From assembly GCA_020633205.1 (NCBI GenBank), contig JACKEB010000011.1, positions 310,001 through 374,000 of the forward strand: a stretch of DNA of 64,000 nucleotides. Reading direction: 5' to 3'. The notes beneath the pieces are model-generated. The model was given only the letters and a program-made list of their open reading frames with translations, searched no databases and was not told the DNA's origin. A program made the position numbers and the translations under genes. Below are positions 49,479-59,346 of this stretch, piece by piece (the stretch's first letter is position 1; each line of letters starts with the position of its first letter). The stretch is from Polyangiaceae bacterium. Its GTDB lineage: Bacteria; Myxococcota_A; Polyangia; Polyangiales; Polyangiaceae.

Positions 49479-51890
49479 ATGGCTCGTTTACCGAAACCCG
49501 AGGCAATCGTTGAAGCGCTGCTCGCAGAAGGCCGCCCGCTCAGTGTGGGGGAGATTGGAGATCTGTGCGGCGTGCCCAAGGGTTCCAAGCGGCGCTTGCC
49601 GGAGCTCCTCGACCAGCTGGTGGCACAGGGCAAGCTACGAGAGGCGAAGGGCGGGAAGTACCGCGCCGACGTGAAGACGCGCGCCGCGAGCGAGAGCTGG
49701 GAAGGCTTCCTCAACGTGAATCCGCGAGGATTCGGCTTCGTGGTCCAGGTTGGCAAGGACGACGTCTACGTTCCGCCCGAGGCCATCGGCGGTGCGATGC
49801 ATCGCGACCGCGTGCGAGTGGGAGTCGTGGGGCGTAGCGCCCGCGGCGTCGAAGGGCGCATCGAGGAAATCGTGGAACGGCGCAGTCCGCGCGTGGCGGG
49901 CGTGATGCGACGTCGTGGTCGCAGCTTGTGGCTCGACCCGGACGACACGCGCATTCGTGGGCCGATCACGCTGCCGCCCGGGGAAAAGCGCGGCGAAGAC
50001 GGTGACGCCGCGGTGGTGAGCATCACTCAGTGGCCCGACTCAGCCAACGAGAATCCCCAGGCAGAGCTGGTCGAGGTGCTCGGCGCTGACGGCGACCCGC
50101 AGGTTGAGGTCGCGAAGATCCTGGTGCGCGAAGAAGTCACCGAAGAGCACCCGCCAGAGGCAATGGCGGAAGCCGAAGGCATGGCCGCCAGGCTACGGCG
50201 CGTTGCCGCGGAGAACCGCGAAGACTTGCGCGGTGTACCTCTCCCCACGATCGACCCCGAGGACGCACGGGACCATGACGACGCGGTGTGGGCGGAGCGT
50301 GACGGCGACGGTTACAAGGTCTGGGTCGCGATCGCCGACGTGAGCGAGTACGTGCAGCCGGGTTCTGCATTGGACGCTGAGGCGCTGCGACGTGGCTGCA
50401 CGATCTATTTGCCGGATCGCGCGATTCCGATGCTGCCTTCGGCGCTCGCTGCGGATCTATGCAGCCTGTTGCCGGACACGGATCGCCTGTGTTTGTGCGT
50501 GATCGCGGAGCTCGACAAGCAAGCGAAGGTCAAGCGCGTGAAGATCGTGGAGGGCGTGATGCGCTCCGCTGCGCGCCTCACTTATGGCGGCGTGGCGCGT
50601 GCGCTGGGCTTCACGGAGGAGCCGCCACGCAGCGCTCAGGCCGACGCCTTCAAGCGTGAGCTGAAGGTGCTCGCAGAGGTCAGCGGCAAGCTGCGCCGCG
50701 CGCGTATGAAGCGCGGTGCCCTCGACCTCGACTTGCCGGAAGCGCGCATCGTCGTGGACCCGGAGACGGGCGCACCGACGGCCATCTACCGCCGCACCCA
50801 GGACCCCGGCATCAAGAAGGCGTACCAGATCATCGAGGAGCTGATGCTACTGGCGAACGAGCTGGTGGCGCGCTGGCTGGGTCGGCGCAAGGCGCTGGCG
50901 ATCTATCGCGTACACGGCAAGCCCGATGAGCAGAAGCTCGAGCGCTTGGGTGAGGTCGCGCACAAGCTCGGCGTGCAGTTCGACTTGGACGAGATGCTCG
51001 AACCGCTCGGACTGGGTAAGTTCCTGCGCTCGATCGAGGAGCACCCACGCAAGACCGTGCTCGAGAACCTGACGCTTCGCTCCCTCAAGCAAGCGACCTA
51101 CGACATCGCGAACGTCGGTCACTTTGGCTTGGCGTCAGACGCGTACCTGCACTTCACCTCGCCCATCCGTCGCTACCCAGACTTGATGGTGCACCGACAG
51201 GTGAAGCACATCCTCCGGGGCGGCGCGGTGGATACGAGTGATTCCGCGCGGGAAGTCGCGGCGACTGCAGCGACACGCTCGAGTCAGCGCGAACGCTCGG
51301 TGATGGATGTGGAGCGCGAGGTGTCCGACCTGTATCGGGCGCTCTTCATGCGGAACCGCATTGGGGACAAGCTGGAAGGCAGCGTGAGCGCGGTGGTCGG
51401 CTCTGGGCTGTACGTCAGCCTGGACGATCCATTCGTCGATGTGTTGGTTCGCTTCGAGTCCCTAGGTCCAGATCGCTACGAGATGACGGAGGACGAGCTG
51501 GGCGCTCACGGGCTGAACAGCGGCGATTTGATCCAGATTGGCGACCGCATCTTGGTGGAGATTGAAGACGTCTCGGTGCTGCGCCGCCAGGTGCTCGCGC
51601 GACGTATCCCGCCCGACGATTTGCAGGAGCAGCCAGAGCGGGGGCGCCGTGGGCGCCGCACCCTCGAGCAGGTGTTGAACAAGCGCGGCGGTCGCAAGGA
51701 CGACTCGCGCAAGGGCGGCAAGGACAAGGGGCGCGCCGGTCCCCGCGCCACGGGTCGCGACGCGGGGGGGCGCAAAGGTTCCGCCAAGTCGGGTTCAGGC
51801 AAACCGGGCGGCAAGCCTGGCAAGGCCGGCGGCAAGCCCGGCAAAGCGGGCGACAAGGCCAGCAAGAACAAGGGCCGACGCAAGAAGTAG
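49479..51890 (+). CDS. rnr: Ribonuclease R
   Basis: 803 aa from the ATG at 49479. An N-terminal HTH (LSVGEIGDLCGVPKGSKRRL), OB cold-shock domains (GFLNVNPRGFGFVVQVG), the RNB catalytic core (TIDPEDARDHDDAVWAERDG, with the Asp cluster), and an S1 domain (LEGSVSAVVGSGLYVSLDDP). The last about 110 residues are a Lys/Gly-rich tail with tandem GKPGKAGG repeats, a basic RNA-binding extension like that of other RNase R proteins but more repetitive. It degrades structured RNA 3' to 5'. No neighbour tells more. Confidence 0.95.
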   Translation: MARLPKPEAIVEALLAEGRPLSVGEIGDLCGVPKGSKRRLPELLDQLVAQGKLREAKGGKYRADVKTRAASESWEGFLNVNPRGFGFVVQVGKDDVYVPPEAIGGAMHRDRVRVGVVGRSARGVEGRIEEIVERRSPRVAGVMRRRGRSLWLDPDDTRIRGPITLPPGEKRGEDGDAAVVSITQWPDSANENPQAELVEVLGADGDPQVEVAKILVREEVTEEHPPEAMAEAEGMAARLRRVAAENREDLRGVPLPTIDPEDARDHDDAVWAERDGDGYKVWVAIADVSEYVQPGSALDAEALRRGCTIYLPDRAIPMLPSALAADLCSLLPDTDRLCLCVIAELDKQAKVKRVKIVEGVMRSAARLTYGGVARALGFTEEPPRSAQADAFKRELKVLAEVSGKLRRARMKRGALDLDLPEARIVVDPETGAPTAIYRRTQDPGIKKAYQIIEELMLLANELVARWLGRRKALAIYRVHGKPDEQKLERLGEVAHKLGVQFDLDEMLEPLGLGKFLRSIEEHPRKTVLENLTLRSLKQATYDIANVGHFGLASDAYLHFTSPIRRYPDLMVHRQVKHILRGGAVDTSDSAREVAATAATRSSQRERSVMDVEREVSDLYRALFMRNRIGDKLEGSVSAVVGSGLYVSLDDPFVDVLVRFESLGPDRYEMTEDELGAHGLNSGDLIQIGDRILVEIEDVSVLRRQVLARRIPPDDLQEQPERGRRGRRTLEQVLNKRGGRKDDSRKGGKDKGRAGPRATGRDAGGRKGSAKSGSGKPGGKPGKAGGKPGKAGDKASKNKGRRKK

Positions 51891-51915
51891 TAGCCTGGCG
51901 CGGCGTCTCGGCAAA

Positions 51916-53169
51916 CTAGCGCGGCGTGATGGAGCCGCAGGGAAACGAAATCTTGATGTCGTGATCGCCGCTCTTGATGGCGTCGCAGGCGTCACCCACC
52001 AACTCCACCTGGCTTGGGGAGTTGAGCTGCCAGCCGTTTGCGTCGCCTTGGCTAAGGGCCTTGCCGTCCAAGGTGACCTTGCCCTGGTTCTGCGCCTCGG
52101 TTGAGACAGTGCCGTTCAGGTCGAAGACACAGGAGCGCACGCCCTCGATGATGGTGTTGAAGGCGTCGATCAGACCGGACTGGTCGTTGGCCTTCCAGAA
52201 GGGCGCATTGGAACCGCTGGTGCCAGTCCCAGCGTTCGCGACGTCTTGCAGGTGGGCGTCGCTGATGTCCGAGCCCACGGCGATGACGTAGGTGCGGATC
52301 CCTTGGTTGAACGCCGCCGCCGCTGCATCCACCGAGATCTTCTGGGAGGTGGCGTTGTGCGCGTCGGCGTCCATGCAGTTGTCGGGCTCGCCATCGGTCG
52401 CTAGGACGATCGCCTTGTCGCCGGGCTCGGTGACTTGAACCAGCTCAGCGGCGACGGCTGTGATGCTCTCGCCAGTGGGGGTGTCGCCCTCTGGCTGATT
52501 GGCGGAGAAGAGCGCCTCCAGGGCGGTGTAGTTGCCGAGGGCTACGCTTTGTTCCGTGAGGATTGGGCACTCCCCGCCGTTGAAGCCACCGTGGCTGGTG
52601 TAGAGGCTCAAGCCAAAGCGCACCTTGTCTTGTAGCTGGAGCACCACGCCGTTTGGCTGGTCGAAGAGCGCGTTGTAGACGGCGCTCCAGCGGTCCGTTC
52701 CGCCGAAGTTGTCCGTCATTGAGCCCGATTGATCGACGAGCAGGACTACTGTGGGAGTTTGTGGCTCGAACTTGACGTCCTCTTCGATGCAGCCGTTTCC
52801 TCCGGTGCCGCCACTCGAGATACCGCCGGTGCCTCCGAAGCTCGAGCCACCTGCGCCGGCGTCCCCATTCTGGCATTGCCCTGTGGAATCACAGTGCTTG
52901 CCCGGTCCGCACTGCCCGCCGTCGGTGGTGCACTCTGCCGTGCAGCTACTCCCCTGTCCGCAGTGGGTGCCGGCTGGACAGTCTTGGTCGAAGGTACACT
53001 CGCCGCCACAAGCGCCTTCCAGTTGGTCACACACGGAGGCGCCGTCGGATGAGCCGCTGCAACCGCCGGGAAACAGACTTGCCGCCAAAAGCAACGCGCC
53101 CAGGGCGACGCCACCGAGCGCGCGAGAGACGAGGCCGTGCCGGCTAGCGTTGTGGAGAGGAGAAGTCAT
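51916..53169 (-). CDS. vWA-domain lipoprotein
   Basis: 417 aa from the ATG at 53169 (MTSPLHNAS). Lipobox FPGGC, then a Cys-rich segment (CGGECTFDQDCPAGTHCGQG), a Gly-rich linker, and a von Willebrand factor A domain with an intact MIDAS (LLVDQSGSMTDN), TPTG and the DGEPDN region (IVLATDGEPDNCM). MIDAS-type A domains bind a metal and protein partners outside the cell. Divergent from nothing nearby; downstream gene rnr is convergent. Confidence 0.9.
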   Translation of the reverse strand: MTSPLHNASRHGLVSRALGGVALGALLLAASLFPGGCSGSSDGASVCDQLEGACGGECTFDQDCPAGTHCGQGSSCTAECTTDGGQCGPGKHCDSTGQCQNGDAGAGGSSFGGTGGISSGGTGGNGCIEEDVKFEPQTPTVVLLVDQSGSMTDNFGGTDRWSAVYNALFDQPNGVVLQLQDKVRFGLSLYTSHGGFNGGECPILTEQSVALGNYTALEALFSANQPEGDTPTGESITAVAAELVQVTEPGDKAIVLATDGEPDNCMDADAHNATSQKISVDAAAAAFNQGIRTYVIAVGSDISDAHLQDVANAGTGTSGSNAPFWKANDQSGLIDAFNTIIEGVRSCVFDLNGTVSTEAQNQGKVTLDGKALSQGDANGWQLNSPSQVELVGDACDAIKSGDHDIKISFPCGSITPR

Positions 53170-53533
53170 ATCCAAGAGCTTAGCACGCAAGGCGATTCGC
53201 CAAGCGCTCGCGAACCCAAGACCCACCTCGCCGTGTGTCGGCTCAGCAGCCGACGGTGCCGAATGTGAGGGCTTTCCGTGTGGCATAACACTGCGTGCCA
53301 CACTCAAGGGTCGGCCGCCCCTGTTCGGTTGTTCCGTTGCTTACGCAGCGTAATCGCCACCCTGCTGACCCAAAGTCACCAGTCGCCCGGCTTTGGTCCA
53401 CTCCAGTGCACCTGGAATGAACAGCATTCCCATCTGGGAAACAACGGACCGCCTACGTCGTCCTACACCGCTGGTCGTTGAACTAGAGCAAGCGTTTGGT
53501 CGAGAGAATGCCGCTTGCCACGCGGCCGCCGCC
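53170..53533. other. Intergenic region between vWA lipoprotein and unknown gene
   Basis: No convincing gene. GTGTGGCA (53278-53285) and TGCCACAC (53296-53303) form an 8-bp inverted repeat with a 10-base spacer, a possible regulator site in the vWA promoter region. The minus strand at 53430-53341 (QMGMLFIPGALEWTKAGRLV) looks protein-like but lacks context, so it may be a fragment of a lost gene. Confidence 0.4.
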
Positions 53534-54868
53534 TCACGCTGCGACGGAGAGCATGCCGAAGGCCGCCACTCCGCGCTTGCGGAGCTCCCGCCGCAGCTGC
53601 TTCGGGTCGCTGTTCGGTCCAAGCAGCGCGCCGAGTAGCGTTGCGGCGAAGCCATCCAGGGTGTCTCCACACGCGGAGAGGTCATCACTCGCGCCGCTCA
53701 GGACGCGGTTCCAGGCGCTGGCGTTGGCCTTGAAGTCTTCTGACGGCTCGATGCAGGAGCCACGCAGGCTGGCGATGCCAGCGAGCTCGAGGCTGCTCTG
53801 CACTTCATCCGCGAGGGCACCGGCGTCGAGGAGCTTGCCCTCGAGGAGTCGCGGCAGGACGGCTGCGGCGCGGGTGGCACCGCTGTCCAAAGCGACCCCG
53901 CACAAGGCGGAGACGAAGTCGCCGTAGTGGTTCGGCAACTCCACAGCGCTCCCATCGGCGCTCTCGCTAGGTAGCGCCGCCTCATCGCTGTGCGCGCAGA
54001 TCGATTCCTCAGGGATACAGACGGCGGATGGCGACTCGATTGTATCCGATGTGGCGTCGGGATCCATGCCGACGCCGAACTCCGCGCAAAGCGCCTCGGC
54101 GACCGCGTCTGCCAAGTCGTCCACCGCGCTCTTGCTGATGATTGGAGTGATTTGTACGCCGCTCGGCGGCGCGTCGACCTGACTGAACTCCGTCTCGGAG
54201 TCGATGATCTCCAAGGTCTTGAGGACTTCGAAGAGCTCCGCGCTCAGGGCGCGGTCGTCCGCTTCGAGCTGACTCTCGTTCATGGGAGTGGAGGCTGGCA
54301 GGCTCTCGATCAGCTCAGCAACAGGCGGGGGGACGCTGGCTTCGGGCTCGAGCACCTGGGGCACTTCGAGCTCCGGAGAGACCGAGCGGCGCGTCTCAGG
54401 AGCCGGGTCGTAGGTCCCCAGCTCCCCGTCTACGCTTGGCTCGTCCGTGAGCTGGAACTGCAAACTGTCGAAGCGCTCGAGGAGCTGGGATAGCAACGGT
54501 CCCGGCGCCTCGGTGAGATGTAGCTCGTCGGTGCGTGCGGGGCGCTCCCACTCATTGAAGAGCTGGGGATCCGGGACGCGGATGGTGAAGCCCATCCCGT
54601 CAGGGGAACGCTGCATCACACTCTGTACGATGCTGGCGGGGGGCAGCGGGATCTTCGAGCTTGGCGCGACGCTGGGCGCGGGCACGCTCTCAGCTACGCT
54701 GGGCGGCAGCGGCGTGAGGGGGACCAGCGTTGGTTGGTCCAGCGGTCGGGCAGCGCGCATCACCGCGCGTGGCGCGCCCGTCGGGCTCAGGCACACCCAG
54801 GAAGCGCCGAGATGCAGCTGGTGATTGTCGTTCGGAAATTCAGGGCTTGAGTACGGACGGAAGCGCAT
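53534..54868 (-). CDS. Hypothetical protein, low-complexity acidic N-terminal half
   Basis: 444 aa. The first 300 residues are Pro/Ser/Glu-rich with few predicted structured parts (for example APSVAPSSKIPLPPASIVQS). The C-terminal about 130 residues form a helical domain (GDFVSALCGVALDSGATRAA, LRRELRKRGVAAFGML). No signal peptide or known motif, and no recognised family. This plan, an unstructured extension plus a small folded end, occurs in regulatory or scaffold proteins of Myxococcota. Coding is supported by uninterrupted frame and codon-like base use. Confidence 0.6.
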   Translation of the reverse strand: MRFRPYSSPEFPNDNHQLHLGASWVCLSPTGAPRAVMRAARPLDQPTLVPLTPLPPSVAESVPAPSVAPSSKIPLPPASIVQSVMQRSPDGMGFTIRVPDPQLFNEWERPARTDELHLTEAPGPLLSQLLERFDSLQFQLTDEPSVDGELGTYDPAPETRRSVSPELEVPQVLEPEASVPPPVAELIESLPASTPMNESQLEADDRALSAELFEVLKTLEIIDSETEFSQVDAPPSGVQITPIISKSAVDDLADAVAEALCAEFGVGMDPDATSDTIESPSAVCIPEESICAHSDEAALPSESADGSAVELPNHYGDFVSALCGVALDSGATRAAAVLPRLLEGKLLDAGALADEVQSSLELAGIASLRGSCIEPSEDFKANASAWNRVLSGASDDLSACGDTLDGFAATLLGALLGPNSDPKQLRRELRKRGVAAFGMLSVAA

Positions 54869-54990
54869 GGCGGGAAGACCTCTACGCTTTCGCTACCCTG
54901 CGCGGCGAAAACCGCCAAAAAACCCGCAAGGATTGGCCTACCCGGACTTAGTGAAGCACAGGCGTCAAACGCCTGGAGCGCTCGCTGGGT

Positions 54991-55551
54991 TCAGAAGCCC
55001 ACGCCGATGCCAACGCTCACGCCGGAACGTGGTCGGCGCTGGTACTCGCGCAGCAGCAGCATGTGGGTAACCAACGTGCAGGTGCGTCGGGCTGGTCCAT
55101 CACAGCCCACCCAGCGGCCGTCGTTCGCCTGCTCGCCTTCATAGTCGTAGCGCACCACGGTGCCGTCAGGAGTGATCGCGAGCCACGCAGCAGGTGAGTT
55201 CGGGGGCGAAGCATTCGAAACGCCAATGCGCCCCAGGAGCTCGTTGTCGTTTCCGCCGACGAATCCGTCGGGCAACAAGATGGCGACGGGGTCGTTGTCG
55301 TCGTCCACCACGCGACCAGCGCGGTCCACGAGCAGGATGGGCTCGCCGTCTTCGAGCACCTGACCGTTGGGCAAGATCTCGATCGGGTCATCGTCGGGTC
55401 GATCCCAGCGGGCGGGTTGAATCAACAGTGGCGCGCCGCCCTCTTGCCAGCGAGGCGGAGGGTTGGCGCTGCAGCCGAGGGTGAGGAGCCCAACTCCAAG
55501 CAAGGCGAGTCCGCTGAGTGAGCCAGCGAGGCGAGGTGCAAGCGCTTTCAC
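54991..55551 (-). CDS. Hypothetical lipoprotein
   Basis: 186 aa from the GTG at 55551; the long open frame upstream overlaps serS and is not coding. Signal peptide and lipobox LLTLGC. The mature part is acidic, with repeated DD motifs (RWDRPDDDPIEILPNGQVLE, DRAGRVVDDDNDPVAILLPD) and an opening of about 30 residues with Pro-Trp. No family recognised. It is divergent from serS, about 90 bases apart. Confidence 0.7.
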   Translation of the reverse strand: MKALAPRLAGSLSGLALLGVGLLTLGCSANPPPRWQEGGAPLLIQPARWDRPDDDPIEILPNGQVLEDGEPILLVDRAGRVVDDDNDPVAILLPDGFVGGNDNELLGRIGVSNASPPNSPAAWLAITPDGTVVRYDYEGEQANDGRWVGCDGPARRTCTLVTHMLLLREYQRRPRSGVSVGIGVGF

Positions 55552-55641
55552 ACCCCTGAATCTACCGCGAGGGCGGCGGGAAGGCACGCCGCGCTCCCCT
55601 CGATGGGCGTGACGCGCTGAGTGAGCTATAAGGCCGCCCAA

Positions 55642-56955
55642 ATGCTCGACGCCAGATACGTTGCAGACCACCTGGATGAGGTTCGAACCGCGCTTGGCCG
55701 GCGCTCCGCCGCGGCCGCCAGCACCTTGGATGGGATCGCCTCGCTGAGCGAACGCCGGCGCGCGCTGATCGGGCAGACGGAGTCCCTTCAGGCGGAGCGC
55801 AATGCTGCCAACCAGGCCATGGCGGCTCTCGCAAAAGGACCCGACAAAGCTGCTTTCGCCGAGAAGCGCGACGCGCTGAAGCAGCTCTCTGGGCAGATCA
55901 AGGAGCTCGAGGGAGAGCTTGGCAAGGTCGAGGCCGAGATGGCTGAGCAGCTCCTGCAGGTGCCGAATCTGCCGGATGCGAGCGTGCCCGACGGTCAAGG
56001 CGAAGCGGATAACCAGGTGGTGCGCACCTGGGGCGATGCCCCCGCGTTCGACTTCGAGCCCAAGAACCACTGGGAGATTGGTGAGCGCCTCGGCATCCTC
56101 GACTTCGAGCGCGCCGCGAAGCTCAGCGGGTCGCGCTTCAGCGTGTTGACAGGGCTCGGCGCGCGGCTAGAGCGGGCGCTCGCCGGCTATATGCTGGATT
56201 TGCACACGGGAACGCACGGCTACACCGAGGTCTCCGGGCCACTGATGGTCAAGGCCGAGGCGCTGCTCGGGACGGGGCAGCTCCCGAAGTTCGAGCAAGA
56301 TCTGTTCCGCACGCAACGCCGCTTGGCAGAGGGCGACAAAGAAGGTGATAGCTCGCCGCTGTTCCTCCTGCCCACCGCAGAGGTGTCGCTGACCAACTTG
56401 CACGCTGATGAGGTGCTCGACGCCGCGCAGCTGCCGGTGGCCTACACGGCGTACACGCCCTGTTTCCGTAGTGAAGCGGGCTCCTACGGCAAGGACGTGC
56501 GGGGTCTGATCCGCCAGCACCAGTTTGGCAAGGTCGAGCTGGTGCGGTTGTGCACGCCGGAGACTTCGCTGAACGAACTCGAGGTGCTGACCGGGCACGC
56601 GGAGAAGGTGCTCCAGGGCCTTGGCCTTCACTACCGAGTCGCTGCGCTGTGTTCCGGAGACATGGGCTTCAGCGCGGCCAAGACCTACGACCTCGAGGTG
56701 TGGCTGCCGGGACAGAGCGCCTTCCGCGAGATCTCCAGCTGCTCGGTGTGCAGCGACTTCCAGGCGCGTCGCGCCAAGATCCGTTACCGTCCGGAACCGA
56801 AAGGCAAGCCGCGCCTGTTGCACACGTTGAACGGCTCCGGGCTCGCCGTGGGGCGCACGCTGGTGGCGATCTTGGAGCAGTATCAGCAGGCAGACGGCAG
56901 CGTGAAGGTGCCGGAGGCGCTACAGCAGCGCCTCGGCACCGACGTGATTCGCTGA
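55642..56955 (+). CDS. serS: Seryl-tRNA synthetase
   Basis: 437 aa from the ATG at 55642 (MLDARYV). N-terminal long coiled-coil arm (residues about 30-105) that binds the tRNA variable arm, then the class II core: motif 2 in [15 protein letters not shown], motif 3 [18 protein letters not shown], and the serine-binding [10 protein letters not shown]. It attaches serine to tRNA-Ser. Length is standard. Confidence 0.97.
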   Translation: MLDARYVADHLDEVRTALGRRSAAAASTLDGIASLSERRRALIGQTESLQAERNAANQAMAALAKGPDKAAFAEKRDALKQLSGQIKELEGELGKVEAEMAEQLLQVPNLPDASVPDGQGEADNQVVRTWGDAPAFDFEPKNHWEIGERLGILDFERAAKLSGSRFSVLTGLGARLERALAGYMLDLHTGTHGYTEVSGPLMVKAEALLGTGQLPKFEQDLFRTQRRLAEGDKEGDSSPLFLLPTAEVSLTNLHADEVLDAAQLPVAYTAYTPCFRSEAGSYGKDVRGLIRQHQFGKVELVRLCTPETSLNELEVLTGHAEKVLQGLGLHYRVAALCSGDMGFSAAKTYDLEVWLPGQSAFREISSCSVCSDFQARRAKIRYRPEPKGKPRLLHTLNGSGLAVGRTLVAILEQYQQADGSVKVPEALQQRLGTDVIR

Positions 56956-56961
56956 GCGGGT

Positions 56962-57855
56962 TCAGTTTCCAGCTGCTACGGCTCGTGTGTACTCACACGA
57001 CGCGCTGGGTGGCTTCACGCAGCGGTTTGCCTCACAGGCGTAGCCGACGGCGCACTCCAGCGCGCAGGCTTCACCCGCGCCGGGTGCAGCTTCGCAAGTG
57101 TCCTGGTTACAGGTGCTGCCGTCGGCGCAGCGCCTGAGCAACACATTCGGGCTGGGCGCGCAGGCTTGCCCGACGCCTGGAAGGCTGGCGCACTTCTTCG
57201 TTGCTTGATCGCAGTACGCCGTGGTGGCGCATAGATCGAGAGTGCCCAGGCAGGTTTGGCCCACGCTGGGCAGGCTTTGACAGGTCTTGGCGTTCTGGTT
57301 GTCGATACCGATGCAGTAGAGCCCGGGGTCACATTCGGCGTTCTGCTGGCAGCTGGCTCCGACACCACCACGAGCAACCAGCGGACCACAGACTCCGGCT
57401 ACACACACGGAGCCTTTGACGCAGTCGTCGCCGCTGCTGTCGTTCAGCGACTGGCACGCTTCGCCGGGCTGGTTCGGCCCGTAGTAGATCTTGCAGTCGG
57501 TGAACTCGTACGCGGCCTCGAGGAAGCTGCTGTCCAGCGCGACCTGGGAGCCGCTTCGACAATTCACCGTGGAAACGACCGTGCGCAGCTTCGGAATGCA
57601 GGTGTCGTCGTAGCTGAGCCCCGCGGCCTTGCCTTCGTCGATTGCTTGCTGAACGGTTGCAGCGATCTGAAACTCGCAGTCGTCCTGGCTGCTGAACACC
57701 GATGGGTTGTCTTCATCGCAGCTGCAGCCGTAGTAGTCGCCGCATAGCGCCTTGGCGACTGCGTTTGGCGCGTCGCTTTGCGACACGCTCCCACCGCCGT
57801 CATCACTACTGCAGCCATAGGGCAGCACACTGGCGAACAGCGCACCTAACCCCAA
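56962..57855 (-). CDS. Cys-rich lipoprotein with EB/Dickkopf-like repeats
   Basis: 297 aa from a TTG at 57855 with GAGG upstream; no ATG or GTG exists in frame after the preceding stop. The lipobox is LPYGC. The protein has about 30 cysteines: a first domain (VAKALCGDYYGCSCDEDNPS) and a series of short units CxxxxxCxxGxxC (ECDPGLYCIGIDNQNAKTC, TCNQDTCEAAPGAGEACALE). Such repeats are common in secreted Myxococcota proteins. Function unknown. It ends 7 bases from the convergent serS stop. Confidence 0.72.
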   Translation of the reverse strand: MGLGALFASVLPYGCSSDDGGGSVSQSDAPNAVAKALCGDYYGCSCDEDNPSVFSSQDDCEFQIAATVQQAIDEGKAAGLSYDDTCIPKLRTVVSTVNCRSGSQVALDSSFLEAAYEFTDCKIYYGPNQPGEACQSLNDSSGDDCVKGSVCVAGVCGPLVARGGVGASCQQNAECDPGLYCIGIDNQNAKTCQSLPSVGQTCLGTLDLCATTAYCDQATKKCASLPGVGQACAPSPNVLLRRCADGSTCNQDTCEAAPGAGEACALECAVGYACEANRCVKPPSASCEYTRAVAAGN

Positions 57856-57975
57856 CCAACCTCGAACCCGATGCTCTGATCATCGCAAGACCACTCCTTG
57901 TGGTGGGCGACCCACCCTGTTCCCTCGGTCGCTTTGCAAGTATCGTACGCGAGCTTGCGTTGGTGTTGAATCGCC

Positions 57976-59298
57976 TCAGTCTTGGCGTTGGATGCGCGTG
58001 CCAAGCAAGCGCGCCAGGCGATGGAAGTCGCTGTCCGTCGCGACGAAGCGCACCTCGGTGAGGAGTGTTTTCGGGTCGATCAGCGCGGAAAAGGGCACGA
58101 ACTGCAGGTCGAGCTGACCCGTCACGCTGACCATGTGTCCATCCAACGCTTCCTCCATCAGTGCGCGATAGGCCCCAACCCCAAGCTGTGAACCCAGCAT
58201 CACGTCGAACGCGTGTGGAGTAGTGCACCGGGACTCGTAGCCGAGCTGCACACCGGTGAGCTTCTTCTTGCGGCCGGTGCGCTCCTGGAAGCGGTCCGTG
58301 ACGATTTGCGCCACCAACTTACCGATGTCGATTTTCCCCAGGGAGATATGTCCGTGTTCATCGCGCGATACGCCGTCGAGGAAGCTCTGGGGCAGCATTT
58401 CCGCAAGGCCTTCCGCTAGGACCACGGTGCCGTAGTTCTTGCCTCGCTGCTCCCTTGTGAGGATCAAGTCCACGATGCGATCGGCGAGGGCCTCGATGTT
58501 CAAGCGCTGCTCTTCGCGCTCTCCGTGAGCATCCCTCACCACCTGCTTCATTGCGAGGTCGCCCTGCACGTCCTCCACGGCGACGACCATGTGTGCTTCG
58601 CCCGCAATGGCGACGCCATACGAGAGCCACCCGGCTTTGCGCCCCATGGTCTCCACCACGAAGTAGGAGCCCGTCGCCATGGCGTCTGCTCGTAGATTGA
58701 GCAGCTCTTGCCCCATGAAATCTACGGCGGTGAAGAAGCCGAAGGTGAAGTCAATCCCGCGGTAGTCGTTGTCGATGGTCTTCGGCAGGTGAACCACACG
58801 GATACGCTTGGCGCCTTCGGGCAGTGTCTTCTGATACTCGTGGAGGAAGTTGGCGGTCTTCAGCGTGTCATCACCACCGATGCTGATCAGCGCATCCACA
58901 CCCAGTTCGCACAGCGCGCGATAGACGTTGTCCAGCCGGCGCGTTTTCTCGGGGATACGCAAATCCGCCGGGCCACGGATGGCTTTGCCTGGGTTCGCAC
59001 GGGCCGTGCCGATGATGATGCCGCGGGCGTTGCGCAACCCACGCAGGTGGTGATCTTCAAAGCGAAAGTAGTGCTCCTCGGCGACGAGCTCCGACAGCTC
59101 CTGACTGAATTCTTGCAGGCTGCTGTATCCGTGGCGAAACCCCAGAACCTCCTTCCCCTGACGCCGAAAGCACATCACCGCCGAGCAGATGACCGCGTTT
59201 GCTGCTGGCGCAGGTCCCCCTGAGAAAACGATACCGACACGCTGGATCTGCGCGTCCGCTTGGGTGTGGGTTTGGGGGAGAGGAGAGTCGGCGTCCAT
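57976..59298 (-). CDS. pfp: 6-phosphofructokinase, diphosphate-dependent type
   Basis: 440 aa. Motifs: FSGGPAPAANAVICSAV, GGDDTLKTA (second Asp in place of the Gly of ATP enzymes) and PKTIDNDY (Lys in place of the Gly of ATP enzymes). Both replacements are the signature of PPi-dependent phosphofructokinases, so it should use diphosphate reversibly. GRKAGWLSYG and YESRCTTPHAFD complete the fructose-6-phosphate site. Cytoplasmic glycolysis/gluconeogenesis; the gene stands alone. Confidence 0.92.
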   Translation of the reverse strand: MDADSPLPQTHTQADAQIQRVGIVFSGGPAPAANAVICSAVMCFRRQGKEVLGFRHGYSSLQEFSQELSELVAEEHYFRFEDHHLRGLRNARGIIIGTARANPGKAIRGPADLRIPEKTRRLDNVYRALCELGVDALISIGGDDTLKTANFLHEYQKTLPEGAKRIRVVHLPKTIDNDYRGIDFTFGFFTAVDFMGQELLNLRADAMATGSYFVVETMGRKAGWLSYGVAIAGEAHMVVAVEDVQGDLAMKQVVRDAHGEREEQRLNIEALADRIVDLILTREQRGKNYGTVVLAEGLAEMLPQSFLDGVSRDEHGHISLGKIDIGKLVAQIVTDRFQERTGRKKKLTGVQLGYESRCTTPHAFDVMLGSQLGVGAYRALMEEALDGHMVSVTGQLDLQFVPFSALIDPKTLLTEVRFVATDSDFHRLARLLGTRIQRQD

Positions 59299-59346
59299 CG
59301 ACTCAGCGTACGCCCGGGCCCTGCTCAGATCGATGGCAGATTCCGT

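Noticed and set aside
53341..53688. Minus ORF of 115 codons upstream of the vWA gene
   Set aside because: Only its last 30 codons look protein-like; the first part overlaps the 53534 gene. Possibly a remnant, not annotated as a gene.
57806..58228. ATG-started frame over the Cys-rich lipoprotein start
   Set aside because: It would need a frameshift to join the lipoprotein and mostly overlaps the PFK gene; the TTG at 57855 with GAGG is preferred.
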